Of a stretch of 64,000 nucleotides of DNA, positions 1-8,749 are shown piece by piece. Source of the stretch: Prochlorococcus sp. AG-418-C09 (lineage in GTDB: Bacteria > Cyanobacteriota > Cyanobacteriia > PCC-6307 > Cyanobiaceae). Location of the stretch: the NCBI GenBank assembly GCA_003214355.1, contig QCLS01000006.1, positions 1 through 64,000 of the forward strand. Direction: 5' to 3'. The notes beneath the pieces were generated by a model, which saw only the letters and a program-made list of their open reading frames with translations, made no database searches and had not been told where the DNA came from. The position numbers were made by a program, and so were the translations under genes. Within the stretch, counting starts at the first letter, position 1; each line of letters begins with the position of its first letter.

Positions 1-476
1 TTTACAAAATTGGGATTAAGTTCAATTGCTTGAAGGTATGAGAGTTTCGCTTCTTCTAATTTTCCTTGCAATTTTAGTATATTACCAAGATTGAAGTGAG
101 CATTTACAAAATTAGGATTAAGTTCAATTGCTTTACGAGTAGAGAGTTTCGCTTCTTTTAATTTTCCTTGTAATTTTAATATATTACCAAGATTCGAATG
201 TGCTTCTACGAAATTAGGATTAAGTTCAATTGCTTTACGAGTAGAGGATTCTGCTTCTTTTAATTTTCCTTGAATTTGAAGAATTATCCCATAATTTGAA
301 AAAACTCTATGGTCATTAAATCCTTGATTAAGACAAAATTGATAATATTTAGATGCCTCTTTGATTTTACCCTTTGAATGTAAATTAATTGCTAAATTTA
401 TTATTTTATCTTTTTCTGGACTATTTTTTTTAATCCTTTCTTTTCTTGACTTTTGTTCTTTTCCAAATCCTTTCAT
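1..476 (-). CDS. TPR repeat protein, partial (C-terminus outside the window)
   Basis: Reading leftwards from an ATG at 476, the frame opens with a short Lys-rich N-terminus and continues into tetratricopeptide repeats of 34 residues until it leaves the window at position 1. Successive units share motifs such as KAIELNPNF, GNILKLQGKLKEA and run at a 102-base period; the units around 30-130, 130-235 and 235-290 are almost identical at DNA level. TPR domains mediate protein-protein contacts. In marine picocyanobacteria such N-terminal TPR arrays are often joined to a glycosyltransferase or other catalytic domain, but nothing of that kind is inside the window, so the function is open. No signal peptide is seen, unlike the two secreted-type TPR genes that follow. 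Confidence 0.8.
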   Translation of the reverse strand, partial: MKGFGKEQKSRKERIKKNSPEKDKIINLAINLHSKGKIKEASKYYQFCLNQGFNDHRVFSNYGIILQIQGKLKEAESSTRKAIELNPNFVEAHSNLGNILKLQGKLKEAKLSTRKAIELNPNFVNAHFNLGNILKLQGKLEEAKLSYLQAIELNPNFV

Positions 477-625
477 TAATACAATCCTTTGAATTGATTA
501 TAAATAATTTTTAATTAGATATTTTTATCATATTTCTGTTAAGTTAGGTCTTCCAGATAATTTTTTAGACTGTTATTTTTCTTGAATTGTATTATTATAT
601 CTTCCATTGAATTTAAATTTGCGAA

Positions 626-1456
626 ATGAAAAAAAGAATTACTTTAATGATTGCAATTCTAACTATGAATCCATTATTGCAATTACCAGTTATTAAAACT
701 GGGTTAGTCTTATCAACTGGTGGATTAATGCTTTCATTTACTTCTGAAGTGAATGCTATATCTAAGAAATTAAACCAAAACTCTTTTCAATATCATATAG
801 AAAGTGGCTTAGAGAAGTCTAAAAACAATGATTATGAAGGTGCAATTGAAGACTTTACTAAAGCAATAGAGTTAAACCCAGAGAATGAAGATGCATATAT
901 TGAGAGAGGAATAGCAAAATATAAATTAGAAGATTATGAAGGTGCAATTGAAGACTTTACTGAAGCAATAGAGTTAAACCCAGAGAATGAAGATGCATAT
1001 TACTGGAGAGGGTTTACAAAATATGATTTAAAAGATTATGAAGCATCAATTCAAGACTTTACCAAAGTAATAGAGTTAAACCCAGATAATGGAGATGCAT
1101 ACTTTGAGAGAGGAATAGCAAAATATGAATTAGAGGATTATGAAGGCGCAGGTGAAGATTTCACGCAAGTAATAGAGTTAAATCCTTATGATGAATTGTT
1201 ATCTTCTGCATTATATTTCAGAGGGGATACAAAATATCAATTAGAAGATTATGAAGGTGCAATTGAAGATTTTACGCAAGTAATTGGTACTTATGCTGAA
1301 GATCCAGAATTATATTATCTGATTGGAGCATCAAAGTTAAATTTAGAAAATTATAATGGTTGTTCTGATATAAATAAGGCAATCGAGTTAGGCAAAGCAG
1401 ATGGATATGATTGGGAATGGTTAGATTCAGTTGAGGCTAATTTCTGTAGTAATTAA
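626..1456 (+). CDS. Secreted/periplasmic TPR repeat protein
   Basis: This 276-residue protein begins with a Lys/Arg start and hydrophobic stretches up to about residue 44, ending in VNA, which fits an N-terminal signal peptide. Then come about five TPR units at residues 69-238 with a strict 34-residue period (DYEGAIEDFTKAIELNPENE and variants), closing with a short capping segment that carries two cysteines. The first 70 or so bases of the units beginning near 830 and 932 are virtually identical, a sign of recent tandem duplication. It probably acts as a protein-binding scaffold outside the cytoplasmic membrane. The partner is unknown. The TPR gene at 1987 has a similar plan and looks like a paralogue. 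Confidence 0.85.
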   Translation: MKKRITLMIAILTMNPLLQLPVIKTGLVLSTGGLMLSFTSEVNAISKKLNQNSFQYHIESGLEKSKNNDYEGAIEDFTKAIELNPENEDAYIERGIAKYKLEDYEGAIEDFTEAIELNPENEDAYYWRGFTKYDLKDYEASIQDFTKVIELNPDNGDAYFERGIAKYELEDYEGAGEDFTQVIELNPYDELLSSALYFRGDTKYQLEDYEGAIEDFTQVIGTYAEDPELYYLIGASKLNLENYNGCSDINKAIELGKADGYDWEWLDSVEANFCSN

Positions 1457-1616
1457 GTGATTCAGCAAAAGTCACTTCTGATTTTAATGGATCAAATAGT
1501 ATTTCAAAAGTTAAAACTAGATTAATGTTGAAAATAGCATGATAATTACAATCTGTGGTGAAGTAAATATAATTTAAGAATTATATATGCCTATCTTTTT
1601 TATAAAAAAAGTAACT

Positions 1617-1811
1617 ATGATTTACATCAAAAATGACCTGGATATTTACTATGCAGTTGGAAACACTAATACTCAAAGACAGGAAGGTGAACTCTCTGCA
1701 ATCATCAAAAAACGTAACTCACTAGGATGGAAGCTCATTTCAACAAGCACAGCAATTGTTGATAGAAACAAGCAGTTTTCTAATATTTATTTATTTTGGG
1801 AAAAGATATAG
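1617..1811 (+). CDS. Small DUF4177-like protein
   Basis: A 64-residue protein from the ATG at 1617; an in-frame ATG at 1587 would add ten hydrophobic/basic residues (MPIFFIKKVT) that look less like the family start. The pattern is an N-terminal strand, a charged helix (EGELSAIIKKR), then LGWKLISTSTA and a final strand ending LFWEK. This resembles the small alpha/beta DUF4177 family, in which a helix is followed by a GW-x-L turn and a terminal strand with an aromatic-Lys/Arg end. The similarity is by eye only. Function of that family is unknown. It lies alone between two TPR genes on the same strand. Confidence 0.55.
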   Translation: MIYIKNDLDIYYAVGNTNTQRQEGELSAIIKKRNSLGWKLISTSTAIVDRNKQFSNIYLFWEKI

Positions 1812-1986
1812 GCTTTATGTTTTTTAATGATCTGAAATCATATAAATATTTAAAAAATAAACTCATAATCGAATATTGACAATATTGTTTTTACTTAAAT
1901 AAATATCTATGATTTGTGAGTATTTTTTAAGTTAATATGAAAAAGTTTAATTATTAATTAAAATGGTTTCAGTAAATACCTTAAAA

Positions 1987-2778
1987 ATGAAAAAACGTAA
2001 TGCTTTTCTTGGAGCTATATTATCGTTAATACCTGTTTCACAGCCAATATTGCTTGGATCAACAGCAACTGTTTTTCTCTCTTTTTCAGTTAGAGCAAAT
2101 GCAGAAACTTTTGATTTTTATTTACAGCGAGCAATTGAAAAAGAAAACAAAGGCGATACTTTTGGTTCAATATATGATTATACAAGTGCTATTAGACTCG
2201 ACCCAACTAGTATTGATGCTCTTTACAGGCGAGCAAAAGCTAAGATGAAAATCAATGATTTTGATGGTGCAATTCAAGATTTTACAAGCATTATCGAGCT
2301 TGATCCAGAAAACGCTGATGCATATTTTTATAGAGCAGAGTCTAAAGATAAATTAGGTAGTTTTTTTGGAGCTGTTAAAGATTATTCAAGAGTAATAGAT
2401 CTAGACCCTCTTTATTCTGAAGCTTATTATCAACGTGGCCTGAATAAAGAAAAAATGAAAAATTTTGATGGTGCAGTTGAAGATTTTACTACAGTCATTG
2501 AATTAAATCCCAATAATGCAGATGCTTTCCATAGCCGAGGTCTTATCAGACTGAAGCAGCGCTCTTACTATGAAGCAATTGCTGATTTTGATCAGGCTAT
2601 TGTATTAAACCCAAAATTTCAATTGGCTTTTTTAAATAGAATGGAAGCTAAAGAAAGAATAGGTGATATTGGTGGTGCTTGTGACGATGCTAAGAAAGCT
2701 AAAAAGCTTGGATATAAAACAGAAGAACATTTAGCTTGGATAAAAGAAAAATGTAGTTCTGGCGGTTGGTTTAATTAA
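1987..2778 (+). CDS. Secreted/periplasmic TPR repeat protein
   Basis: The chosen ATG at 1987 gives MKKRNAFLGAILSL, a typical signal-peptide start, with a cleavage-like ANA near residue 40; the open frame has an earlier ATG at 1963. The mature part holds about five TPR units (for example DFDGAIQDFTSIIELDPENA and NFDGAVEDFTTVIELNPNNA) and a C-terminal cap with two cysteines (GGACDDAKKA, EKCSSGG). The repeats are more diverged than in the gene at 626, but the overall plan (signal peptide, 34-residue TPRs, Cys-containing cap) is shared, so the two are probably paralogues. A scaffold role outside the cytoplasm is an inference. Confidence 0.85.
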   Translation: MKKRNAFLGAILSLIPVSQPILLGSTATVFLSFSVRANAETFDFYLQRAIEKENKGDTFGSIYDYTSAIRLDPTSIDALYRRAKAKMKINDFDGAIQDFTSIIELDPENADAYFYRAESKDKLGSFFGAVKDYSRVIDLDPLYSEAYYQRGLNKEKMKNFDGAVEDFTTVIELNPNNADAFHSRGLIRLKQRSYYEAIADFDQAIVLNPKFQLAFLNRMEAKERIGDIGGACDDAKKAKKLGYKTEEHLAWIKEKCSSGGWFN

Positions 2779-2880
2779 GATAGATATTAATTAAAAAATA
2801 AGTATTATTATATAATTGAATTCTAAATAAAAAAATTTAATTTTTTCTCAAAATTAATATCGAAACTTTTTTATGAGATA

Positions 2881-3603
2881 ATGGATGATATTATTAAGCT
2901 CAGTCGATCTACTGTAGAGAAATATATCAATTGTAAAAGATGCTGTGTTCTTGAGAAAAACTATAATATTAGGCCTCCATCTTTACCATTTACGTTGAAT
3001 ATAGCTGTAGATAATTTATGTAAAAATGAATTTGATTATTATAGAGAGCTTGAAAAACCCCATCCTTTATTTTTAAAGCATGGAATTGATGCTGTTCCGT
3101 TTAAGCATAAGAATCTCAATATATGGCGGAGTAATTTTAAAGGGTTAAGATATAGATCTATTCAACATCAATATGATTTTGGAGGAGCTATTGATGATGT
3201 TTGGATGAAGAGTAATGGTGAGTTAGTAGTAGTAGATGTTAAAGCAACATCTAAAAATGTTTTCGATTGGGAGGAAACATTTAATAAGTATGAATATCCG
3301 AAAGCATATAAGCGGCAATTGGAAATGTATCAATGGCTGTTTGAAAAAAATGGATTTAAAGTTGCTAAAGAAGCTTATTTGGTTTATTTCAATGGAAAAA
3401 AACATGAGAAATTCTTTAATAATATGCTTCAATTTGATGTGCATTTTATTAAATTAATTTGTTCAAATCATTGGGTTGAGGAAAAAATTATAGATACTGT
3501 GGAACTTTTACGTTCTAATTATTTTCCCAAGCCTTCTTCCAATTGTGAATTATGTAATTATTTGCAGAAACGTTGGATATTATCTCAAAAAATCAATAAA
3601 TGA
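2881..3603 (+). CDS. PD-(D/E)XK nuclease, Cas4/AddB-like, possible Fe-S protein
   Basis: A 240-residue protein with a recognisable RecB-type nuclease core: GGAIDDVW at 101-108 (metal-binding Asp), VVVDVKAT at 116-123 (the D-x-K catalytic pair, D119/K121), and a QxxxYxWL motif with Q146 and Y150. Cysteines lie before the core (C18, C21, C22) and after it (C222 and C225 in CELCNY). Cas4 and the AddB nuclease domain bracket this fold with cysteines that bind a 4Fe-4S cluster; here the arrangement is similar but not canonical, so a cluster is possible rather than shown. There are no cas genes nearby. The likely role is DNA end processing or repair. It sits between TPR genes and unknown genes, with a plausible ATG start. 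Confidence 0.75.
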   Translation: MDDIIKLSRSTVEKYINCKRCCVLEKNYNIRPPSLPFTLNIAVDNLCKNEFDYYRELEKPHPLFLKHGIDAVPFKHKNLNIWRSNFKGLRYRSIQHQYDFGGAIDDVWMKSNGELVVVDVKATSKNVFDWEETFNKYEYPKAYKRQLEMYQWLFEKNGFKVAKEAYLVYFNGKKHEKFFNNMLQFDVHFIKLICSNHWVEEKIIDTVELLRSNYFPKPSSNCELCNYLQKRWILSQKINK

Positions 3604-3703
3604 CTTATCTAGCTTTAGCTCTGGAAAAAATCTAAATAGAAGTTAATCTTTAGTAAAGTTAATTTTTTTGATTGTGGCTATTTCTTCTTTAAGTGGTAAT
3701 AAA

Positions 3704-4282
3704 ATGAATAAAAAATTGCAACATGATATTGTTAAAATTTCCGGAAAAAATATATACATTAATCCTTTTCTTTATTGGAGAAGATTTGATGAAAATACGA
3801 ATAGATGGCTTCGCCAACCTGGCCAAATTTCAGAAGAGCAGATTTCATGTAATCGAAAGAGATTTTATCCTGAATTAGATTGGAATGAAATGAAACTAGA
3901 AGATAAAATGATAAAGGATGCAACAGTAGAAATGTTTTTGAAAACATTAGATTTAATTAGTACTTTTCATCCAACTTTAAATTCAGGACAATTACTTGAA
4001 GTTGAGAGAAAAATGGCAATCACCAAAAAAAAATCATTTGAGAAGTGGGTTACAAATGCTTTCCAAAAAAAAGCTAGAGCTGCAATGAAGGAAAAAAGAA
4101 TTTATCAGAGGGAAAGATTTATCAATAACTGGAGAGAGTGGTTTAGTTTGGAAACTACTCAGCAAGCCTTATTACCTATTATTGTTATTATATTTGTATC
4201 AGCATTTGTAGGTTGGTCAGCTGGTATTTCAAAGAATAGTTGTAATCCTTATTTTGAACCTTCTACAAATATTAATTTCTAA
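3704..4282 (+). CDS. Conserved-looking protein with one C-terminal membrane segment
   Basis: The start is uncertain: the frame opens with TTG at 3668 and GTG at 3674, but the ATG at 3704 (MNKKLQHDIVKISG) gives a natural N-terminus and 192 residues. The first two thirds are hydrophilic and basic, with many Trp, Arg and Lys (YWRRFDENTNRWLRQPGQIS). A hydrophobic helix of about 20 residues near the end (LPIIVIIFVSAFVGWSAG) should anchor it, leaving a short Cys-containing tail. I do not recognise a domain. It is followed after five bases by the gene at 4288, so the two are probably co-transcribed, perhaps with mrdA. Confidence 0.7.
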   Translation: MNKKLQHDIVKISGKNIYINPFLYWRRFDENTNRWLRQPGQISEEQISCNRKRFYPELDWNEMKLEDKMIKDATVEMFLKTLDLISTFHPTLNSGQLLEVERKMAITKKKSFEKWVTNAFQKKARAAMKEKRIYQRERFINNWREWFSLETTQQALLPIIVIIFVSAFVGWSAGISKNSCNPYFEPSTNINF

Positions 4283-4287
4283 ATAAT

Positions 4288-4596
4288 ATGTCTAATATAA
4301 TTGATAGTTTAAAAAATATAATCTCAAGTGAATTGCTTAAAGATGCACAAAATATATTAAAAACTTCCGATAATAAATATATTGGAATGCTTTATCAAAT
4401 CATAAAAACAAATAATGTTAATTCAGAGGATTTATCAATTAACAAAGACAGAGACTCAGAAAAGGATTTAAGTAATATTAATGAAGAATTAAATTGCGAT
4501 AACTCTCAAAAAGAAGATTTTGATATTTTATTTTCTAAGTTAGAGGATATTTCTTTAAATATAAATATTCTTGAGAAAGTCTTATCTAATAAATAA
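4288..4596 (+). CDS. Hypothetical acidic helical protein
   Basis: This 102-residue protein is rich in Asn, Asp, Glu, Ser and Lys. The N-terminus looks helical (DSLKNIISSELLKDAQNIL), the middle is polar and probably disordered, and the last 30 residues have heptad-like hydrophobic spacing that could form a coiled coil. No catalytic motif is visible. Its stop codon is immediately followed by the TTG start of mrdA, so translational coupling is likely, and it also follows closely the membrane-anchored protein at 3704. I do not recognise it. A role linked to cell-wall growth is possible from context only. Confidence 0.65.
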   Translation: MSNIIDSLKNIISSELLKDAQNILKTSDNKYIGMLYQIIKTNNVNSEDLSINKDRDSEKDLSNINEELNCDNSQKEDFDILFSKLEDISLNINILEKVLSNK

Positions 4597-6387
4597 TTGA
4601 AAAATAAACTTTATCAAAGACTAGTTTGCTTAAATAAACAACCTTTAATTATATATTCAATAACATCTATTGCATTTTTATTAATCTTAGTAAGACTTTT
4701 TTTTCTCCAAATAATTAATTATCAAGATTATAAAGAAATGTCTGATCAAAATCGGATAAGATTGATCGCTTCTCAGCCTATACGCGGAAATATACTCGAC
4801 AGAAATGGCAATATTTTAGCTAATAGTAGATTAAATTATTCATTAATAATTAAACCACAGTTTATTGATGAAAATAGTTTGGATCAAAAATTAGTCAATC
4901 TCTCTTCACTTTTAAATATTAGTGAAACTCAATTGATTCGTTTATACAACTATGGAATAAACCAAAATCAATACTCTATTCAGTTAATTGATAATTTATC
5001 TCCAGAACAATTAATTAAATTTCAGGAAAATCAAAACTTGTTTTTAGGAATAGAAATTAAAACTCAGGTTGTCAGAAATTATCCCTATGATAGTTTAGCT
5101 GCACATGCTATTGGATATACATCACCAATTACACAGTCGGAATATGCAATATTATCAAACGATGGTTATCGCCTTAATGATTTAATCGGTAGAACTGGCA
5201 TTGAGTATGCTTATGAACAATTATTAAGGGGAGAATGGGGAGGAGAGCTGATTGAGGTCGATGCTTCTGGAAATTTTCAGAGGTCTTTGGGTGTAAAACC
5301 TTCTCAAAAAGGGAATGATATTCGATTAACTATAGATTTAGACATTCAATTAGTTGCTGAAGAGGTTCTCAAGGACAAAAAAGGGGGAGCTATTATTGTT
5401 ATGGATCCAAGAGATGGTGCGATTCTAGCAATAGCAAGCAAGCCTACATTTGATTTGAATTTTTTTTCTCGGGACTTTAAACCAGAACAAGAATACAATG
5501 ATTTATTCTTTTCTGACTCGAAACCTCTATTTAACAGAGCTTTAAATGCTTATGATCCTGGGAGTGTATGGAAAGTTGTGACAGCACTTGCGGGTTTAGA
5601 AAGTGGTATATTTCCTCCAAGTACTCTCTTAGAAACCAGTCCTTGTATTATCTATGGAAGTCAATGCTTTCGAGAGCATAATGATTTAGGTTTTGGAATA
5701 ATAGGATATGAGGATGCTCTAAGAGTTTCAAGTAATACGTTTTTTTATCAGATAGGTTATGCAGTTGGTGTTGATAAGATAAATGAAATCTCTCAAATTT
5801 TAGGTTTTTCCCAGTTATCAGGAATTGAAATATCGGATCAAGAAGATTTAGGTTTGATAGCTAGTAGTGATTGGGCCGAAGACGGAAGAGGATGGGGGCT
5901 TCCAGGAGAGACACCATGGCTGCCTGAAGATATTGCAAGTATGTCAATTGGTCAATTTGTAGTTCAAGTAACTCCTATTCAATTAGCTAGAGCTTATGCA
6001 GCAATAGCTAATGGAGGTTATCTAGTTACTCCTCACTTATCAAAATTGAATACTAATTATCTTTCCCAAAGTGAATTGGTCAAACTTGACATTGATCCAG
6101 AACATATTGAACTTATAAAAAATGGTTTAGAGAAAGTTGTTCAATCTGGTACTGGAGTATCGATCAATTATGGATTAACTAATTTCCCTACGATTTCTGG
6201 TAAAACTGGTACTGCGGAGGATGCTAATGGAGGATCAGATCACGCATGGTTCGTATGTTTTAGTCCTTCTGATAAAAGTGAGATACTAATAGTAGCTTTC
6301 GCAGAAAATACCCCTGGCGGAGGATCTGTTCATGCTTTACCAATGGCTAAGAAAATTTTAGAGGTTTGGAATAGAAAATATAATTAA
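4597..6387 (+). CDS. mrdA: Penicillin-binding protein 2 (peptidoglycan DD-transpeptidase)
   Basis: This 596-residue class B PBP crosslinks peptidoglycan during side-wall elongation, working with RodA at the inner membrane. One N-terminal membrane helix (about 18-40) is followed by the dimerisation domain starting at RLIASQPIRGNILDRNG (55-71). The transpeptidase domain carries the three penicilloyl-serine motifs: SVWK at 323-326 (nucleophile S323), SSN at 378-380, and KTG at 536-538. Length is normal for PBP2. The start is TTG at 4597, directly after the TAA of the upstream gene, so it probably relies on translational coupling. Its stop overlaps the stop of the convergent reductase gene by four bases. 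Confidence 0.95.
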   Translation: MKNKLYQRLVCLNKQPLIIYSITSIAFLLILVRLFFLQIINYQDYKEMSDQNRIRLIASQPIRGNILDRNGNILANSRLNYSLIIKPQFIDENSLDQKLVNLSSLLNISETQLIRLYNYGINQNQYSIQLIDNLSPEQLIKFQENQNLFLGIEIKTQVVRNYPYDSLAAHAIGYTSPITQSEYAILSNDGYRLNDLIGRTGIEYAYEQLLRGEWGGELIEVDASGNFQRSLGVKPSQKGNDIRLTIDLDIQLVAEEVLKDKKGGAIIVMDPRDGAILAIASKPTFDLNFFSRDFKPEQEYNDLFFSDSKPLFNRALNAYDPGSVWKVVTALAGLESGIFPPSTLLETSPCIIYGSQCFREHNDLGFGIIGYEDALRVSSNTFFYQIGYAVGVDKINEISQILGFSQLSGIEISDQEDLGLIASSDWAEDGRGWGLPGETPWLPEDIASMSIGQFVVQVTPIQLARAYAAIANGGYLVTPHLSKLNTNYLSQSELVKLDIDPEHIELIKNGLEKVVQSGTGVSINYGLTNFPTISGKTGTAEDANGGSDHAWFVCFSPSDKSEILIVAFAENTPGGGSVHALPMAKKILEVWNRKYN

Positions 6388-6914
6388 TAGTCAATTGTTA
6401 ATTTCTTCATTTGCATCAAGCGTTTTATTATATCTTGAATTGTATTTTCTTCTGCTGGCTTACTAAATGAGGATGATAATTGCCTGCCTAGTACCTGACT
6501 TCCAAGATGGACCAATTGAATCCTGAGAGATGTGAGTAACTCGATACCCTGCCCCCCTGAGAATGTTGCTATAGCAATTGGTTGTCCATTAAATAAATTC
6601 CTGAAGTCATCACCAGAAATAGATAACCATGCTATTAAGTTGGATAATATTGGAGGTATTGAGCCATTGTATTCTGGGGCACATATTATCCATTTTTCAG
6701 TATTTAGTAATTGCTCTTTAATTTTTTCTATTTCTTCTGGGATATTTTCTTTGGGTTTATTTCTAGGATTAAACAATGGGAGATTATATTCAGTAAGATC
6801 TAAAATTTCGGATTTAATATTCAATTCCTTACTTTTTTCAAAAAATTTTTTAGACAGGTTTAAATTATTACCATTACTTGCAGTAATAATTATGAGTTCG
6901 GAAGTTTCTGACAT
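6384..6914 (-). CDS. NAD(P)H-dependent FMN reductase family protein
   Basis: A 176-residue flavodoxin-like protein. The N-terminal strand and phosphate-binding loop (IIITASNGNNLNLSKKF), the central CAPEYNGSIPPILSNLIAWL segment (the PEYN-S-P FMN-binding motif) and a later FSGGQGIELL loop match the NADPH-dependent FMN reductase family that includes SsuE, ChrR and ArsH relatives. It would reduce free FMN or quinones with NAD(P)H. It lies 18 bases downstream of flv1 and is read in the same direction, so it may be co-transcribed with the flavodiiron genes and supply or protect reduced flavin; that link is inference. The exact substrate cannot be told from sequence. Confidence 0.85.
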   Translation of the reverse strand: MSETSELIIITASNGNNLNLSKKFFEKSKELNIKSEILDLTEYNLPLFNPRNKPKENIPEEIEKIKEQLLNTEKWIICAPEYNGSIPPILSNLIAWLSISGDDFRNLFNGQPIAIATFSGGQGIELLTSLRIQLVHLGSQVLGRQLSSSFSKPAEENTIQDIIKRLMQMKKLTIDY

Positions 6915-6932
6915 GAATATTATGAGATTGAG

Positions 6933-8714
6933 TTAATAGTTTGAACCGCTCTTTCTATGATGAACAGCTGTTAAATCCTTTTGTTTAAGGACATTACCAT
7001 AGTTTACTTCAGCATAAATAACCCAATGATCTCCACATTCCATTCTTTCTTGAACTGATGCATCTAACCAAGCCAGAGAATCATTAATAATAATTTGTCC
7101 ATTTGGAGTTTGTTCTGTTGCAACATTAGAGAATCTATCTTCGCCAGGAGCAAAAGGTTTTGTAAATTGTTTTAAGGAATCTTTGAAGTTGTTTTCACTG
7201 AGTATATTCAGAGCAAATTTATCACCTTTTTGAAGTAGAGATTCTACTGATCTATCTTTAGCAACTGCAATACTAATGCCTGGAGGAGAGAAACTTGCTT
7301 GGCTTACCCATGAAGCAAGCATAGCGCCTGTTATTTTATTGTCTGCTTCCCCCTTTGAAACGGTTAATACACACAAAGACCCAATAACTCTTCCTAAGGC
7401 TTGCAATGTAGGATTTGTTTTGCTGGAAATCATTCCAGTATCTAATTTCCTTGTTTTTTTATTAGATAGTTTTAGTATTTTTCTCCCAAAATGTGTGCCA
7501 GTCTCTTCTAGTTCTTTAATTTTGGGTTTATTTGGGCTGAATTTTATTCTGATTGGGTCAAAACTAAATTGAAATCCTCCATCTTTTAACTTTGATTCAA
7601 GAAGATCTATAGCCTCACCACTCCAGCCAAAACTTCCAAAAATTCCAACAGGTTTATTCTTATCTCCCTCTGATAATAAAGTTCCAAGTGCACTAATGAT
7701 TGGAGTGGGAGCATGACCACCAAGAGTGGGTGATCCTATTAGATATCCATCAGCTTTTTTGATTGATTGTACAAGTTTTTCATTAGATGAAAATTCGCAA
7801 TTAATACTTTCAACCTCTACGGCAGTTCTGTTAATTCCTTTTGCTAATGCATCGCCTATTGAGGCAGTATTACCATAAGCACTTGCATATATTAAAACGA
7901 TTTTGGGATTGTTATGTGATAGATTTTCACCCCATCGTACATAATCATTTATAAAACTTTTTAAGCTATATTCTATTGCAGGTCCATGAATAGGAGCTAT
8001 AGTTTTTATTTCAAGCCCAGAAACTTTTTCTGTAAGACTAGTTATTTGAGAGGACATTGGAGCCATCAAGCATTCATAAAAATATTTCCTATCATTTTCA
8101 GTACTCATTCTATTATTTTCAGACCATTTTTCAGATGCAATATGAGCAGAAAATATTTTTTCACTGAATAATATTTCTTGCTTGGGTTCATATACAATTA
8201 ATCCTCCAGGCCATCTTGCTGTAGGAGCAGGCATCAGTTGTAATTCTATTTTTTTACAAGAAATAGTAGTATCTTTTTTTATAACATTTATCTTTGGCAT
8301 ATCAATTGATATTTCATTCCCGTTAGGTTTTTTCTGTTTCCACAATTCTTTGATCAATTTAAAACCAGGATTAGAACATGTGATTGTTAGGTTATTAATT
8401 TGTGTGAGAGTGGTTTTTAAACTTTCAATTATTTTAGGATTAATATGACCTGTGATGATATTTACAGAATGTATGTTTGAATGATCAAGAATTTCAGAAA
8501 TACATTTTAAAAATAATTTTTTATAAGCACTTTCTGGTGGATGAATAATTACTAGTTGAGTTTCGTCAATAACAAAAAATGTATTAAAACAAGTACCTCT
8601 CTCTAGATTGAATTCTAATTCGAATCTATCTTCGTTCCGATCAATAAATCTTGCGCAAGATATATTCTCATCAATTTTAAACCAACAAAAATCCTTATTT
8701 TTAGATGAATTCAT
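6933..8714 (-). CDS. flv1: Flavodiiron protein Flv1 (FlvA type, non-canonical metal site)
   Basis: A 593-residue cyanobacterial flavodiiron protein with three modules: an N-terminal metallo-beta-lactamase-like domain (about 1-260), a flavodoxin domain starting near VLIYASAYGNTASIGDALAKG, and a C-terminal flavin reductase-like domain (about 430-593). Flv1 and Flv3 together reduce O2 to water with photosystem I electrons, the Mehler-like reaction that protects under fluctuating light. At the position of the canonical H-x-E-x-D-H ligand motif this protein has ITGHINPKI, so several diiron ligands are lost, which is characteristic of the FlvA subgroup. It lies 35 bases downstream of flv3. The N-terminal MNSSKNKDF start at 8714 is well placed. 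Confidence 0.92.
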   Translation of the reverse strand: MNSSKNKDFCWFKIDENISCARFIDRNEDRFELEFNLERGTCFNTFFVIDETQLVIIHPPESAYKKLFLKCISEILDHSNIHSVNIITGHINPKIIESLKTTLTQINNLTITCSNPGFKLIKELWKQKKPNGNEISIDMPKINVIKKDTTISCKKIELQLMPAPTARWPGGLIVYEPKQEILFSEKIFSAHIASEKWSENNRMSTENDRKYFYECLMAPMSSQITSLTEKVSGLEIKTIAPIHGPAIEYSLKSFINDYVRWGENLSHNNPKIVLIYASAYGNTASIGDALAKGINRTAVEVESINCEFSSNEKLVQSIKKADGYLIGSPTLGGHAPTPIISALGTLLSEGDKNKPVGIFGSFGWSGEAIDLLESKLKDGGFQFSFDPIRIKFSPNKPKIKELEETGTHFGRKILKLSNKKTRKLDTGMISSKTNPTLQALGRVIGSLCVLTVSKGEADNKITGAMLASWVSQASFSPPGISIAVAKDRSVESLLQKGDKFALNILSENNFKDSLKQFTKPFAPGEDRFSNVATEQTPNGQIIINDSLAWLDASVQERMECGDHWVIYAEVNYGNVLKQKDLTAVHHRKSGSNY

Positions 8715-8749
8715 GTAAATTTCATATTAGGTTAATTTGGATCATATTT

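Noticed and set aside
1-476. Regular repeats suggesting a CRISPR array
   Set aside because: The 102-base period is in frame with 34-residue TPR units of an open reading frame, and there are no short repeats with unique spacers.
2881-3603. Cas4 gene of a CRISPR system
   Set aside because: No cas1, cas2 or repeat array is in the window and the cysteine spacing differs; a generic RecB-like nuclease is the safer call.
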